From: an uncultured Bacteroidota bacterium
Lineage (GTDB): Bacteria; Bacteroidota; Bacteroidia; Chitinophagales; Chitinophagaceae
Assembly: GCA_946480675.1 (NCBI GenBank)
Contig: CAMLKS010000127.1
Span: forward strand, 1-6,867
Length of the DNA stretch: 6,867 nt
Direction of reading: 5' to 3'
In this document: positions 6,799-6,867 of the stretch, one piece after another
Layout of the letters: every line of letters begins with the position of its first letter
Position numbering within the stretch: the first letter of the stretch is position 1
Notes under the pieces: model-generated
Told to the model about the DNA's origin: nothing
Database searches by the model: none
Seen by the model: the letters and a program-made list of their open reading frames with translations, nothing else
Translations under genes and position numbers: made by a program

Positions 6799-6867
6799 AT
6801 AAGATTGATTAATATGATTTGATCTCAATGCTTGCGAAGTTGCAGCTGCCGCGTAGTATCAGCACTT

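Noticed and set aside
6319..6822. A 167-codon plus-strand frame across the DUF4288-like gene and its leader
   Set aside because: It is antisense to the operon, Cys/Phe/Tyr-rich and without a recognisable motif; the minus-strand reading has clear family-like patterns.
6828..6867. Start of a divergent plus-strand gene (ATG at 6828), or tails of minus-strand frames entering from the right
   Set aside because: One plus-strand frame stays open for 13 codons, and two minus-strand frames are open from the edge to stops about 14 and 19 codons in. None has recognisable content, and they cannot all be real, so no gene is called.

Overview
The window looks like a chromosomal segment from a Bacteroidota bacterium, most likely near Chitinophagaceae or a related Sphingobacteriia-type lineage. 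The case rests on gene content: a long two-half M16 peptidase, a LytS/LytTR sensor-regulator pair of the form common in that phylum, and a DUF4288-like protein. Translation starts also fit, because no start has a Shine-Dalgarno sequence and all have A/T-rich leaders instead (several read TTATG). This placement is inference; there is no rRNA or other marker gene.

Layout from left to right. Bases 1-101 hold the last 32 codons of a plus-strand gene, probably the final strands of an outer-membrane beta-barrel. Next, on the plus strand, is a 947-residue secreted zinc peptidase of family M16 (178-3021), closed by a clear intrinsic terminator (3046-3077). A second plus-strand unit follows: a 401-residue PLP-dependent sugar dehydratase of the DegT/DnrJ/EryC1/StrS fold (3158-4363) and, 5 bases later, a 99-residue unknown membrane protein (4369-4668). 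Three bases further on, the minus-strand operon ends. Read in its own direction, it runs: DUF4288-like protein (6759-6424), LytS-type histidine kinase (6412-5402), LytTR response regulator (5409-4672). The last two overlap by 8 bases. The right edge (6760-6867) is the upstream region of this operon and contains a 12-base perfect palindrome.

Functionally these are three independent modules: periplasmic proteolysis, nucleotide-sugar deoxygenation for surface glycans, and a membrane-sensing two-component system with unknown signal and targets. No mobile element, CRISPR array, RNA gene or defence system is visible. The most interesting item is the DegT-fold protein. It has histidine (H186) where aminotransferases have the PLP-binding lysine, which marks it as a 3-dehydratase. 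It resembles the iron-sulfur E1/RfbH enzymes along its length, yet all four positions where E1 carries [2Fe-2S] cysteines hold other residues. It therefore looks like a cluster-free, ColD-like enzyme, and it sits away from any sugar-nucleotide genes visible here.
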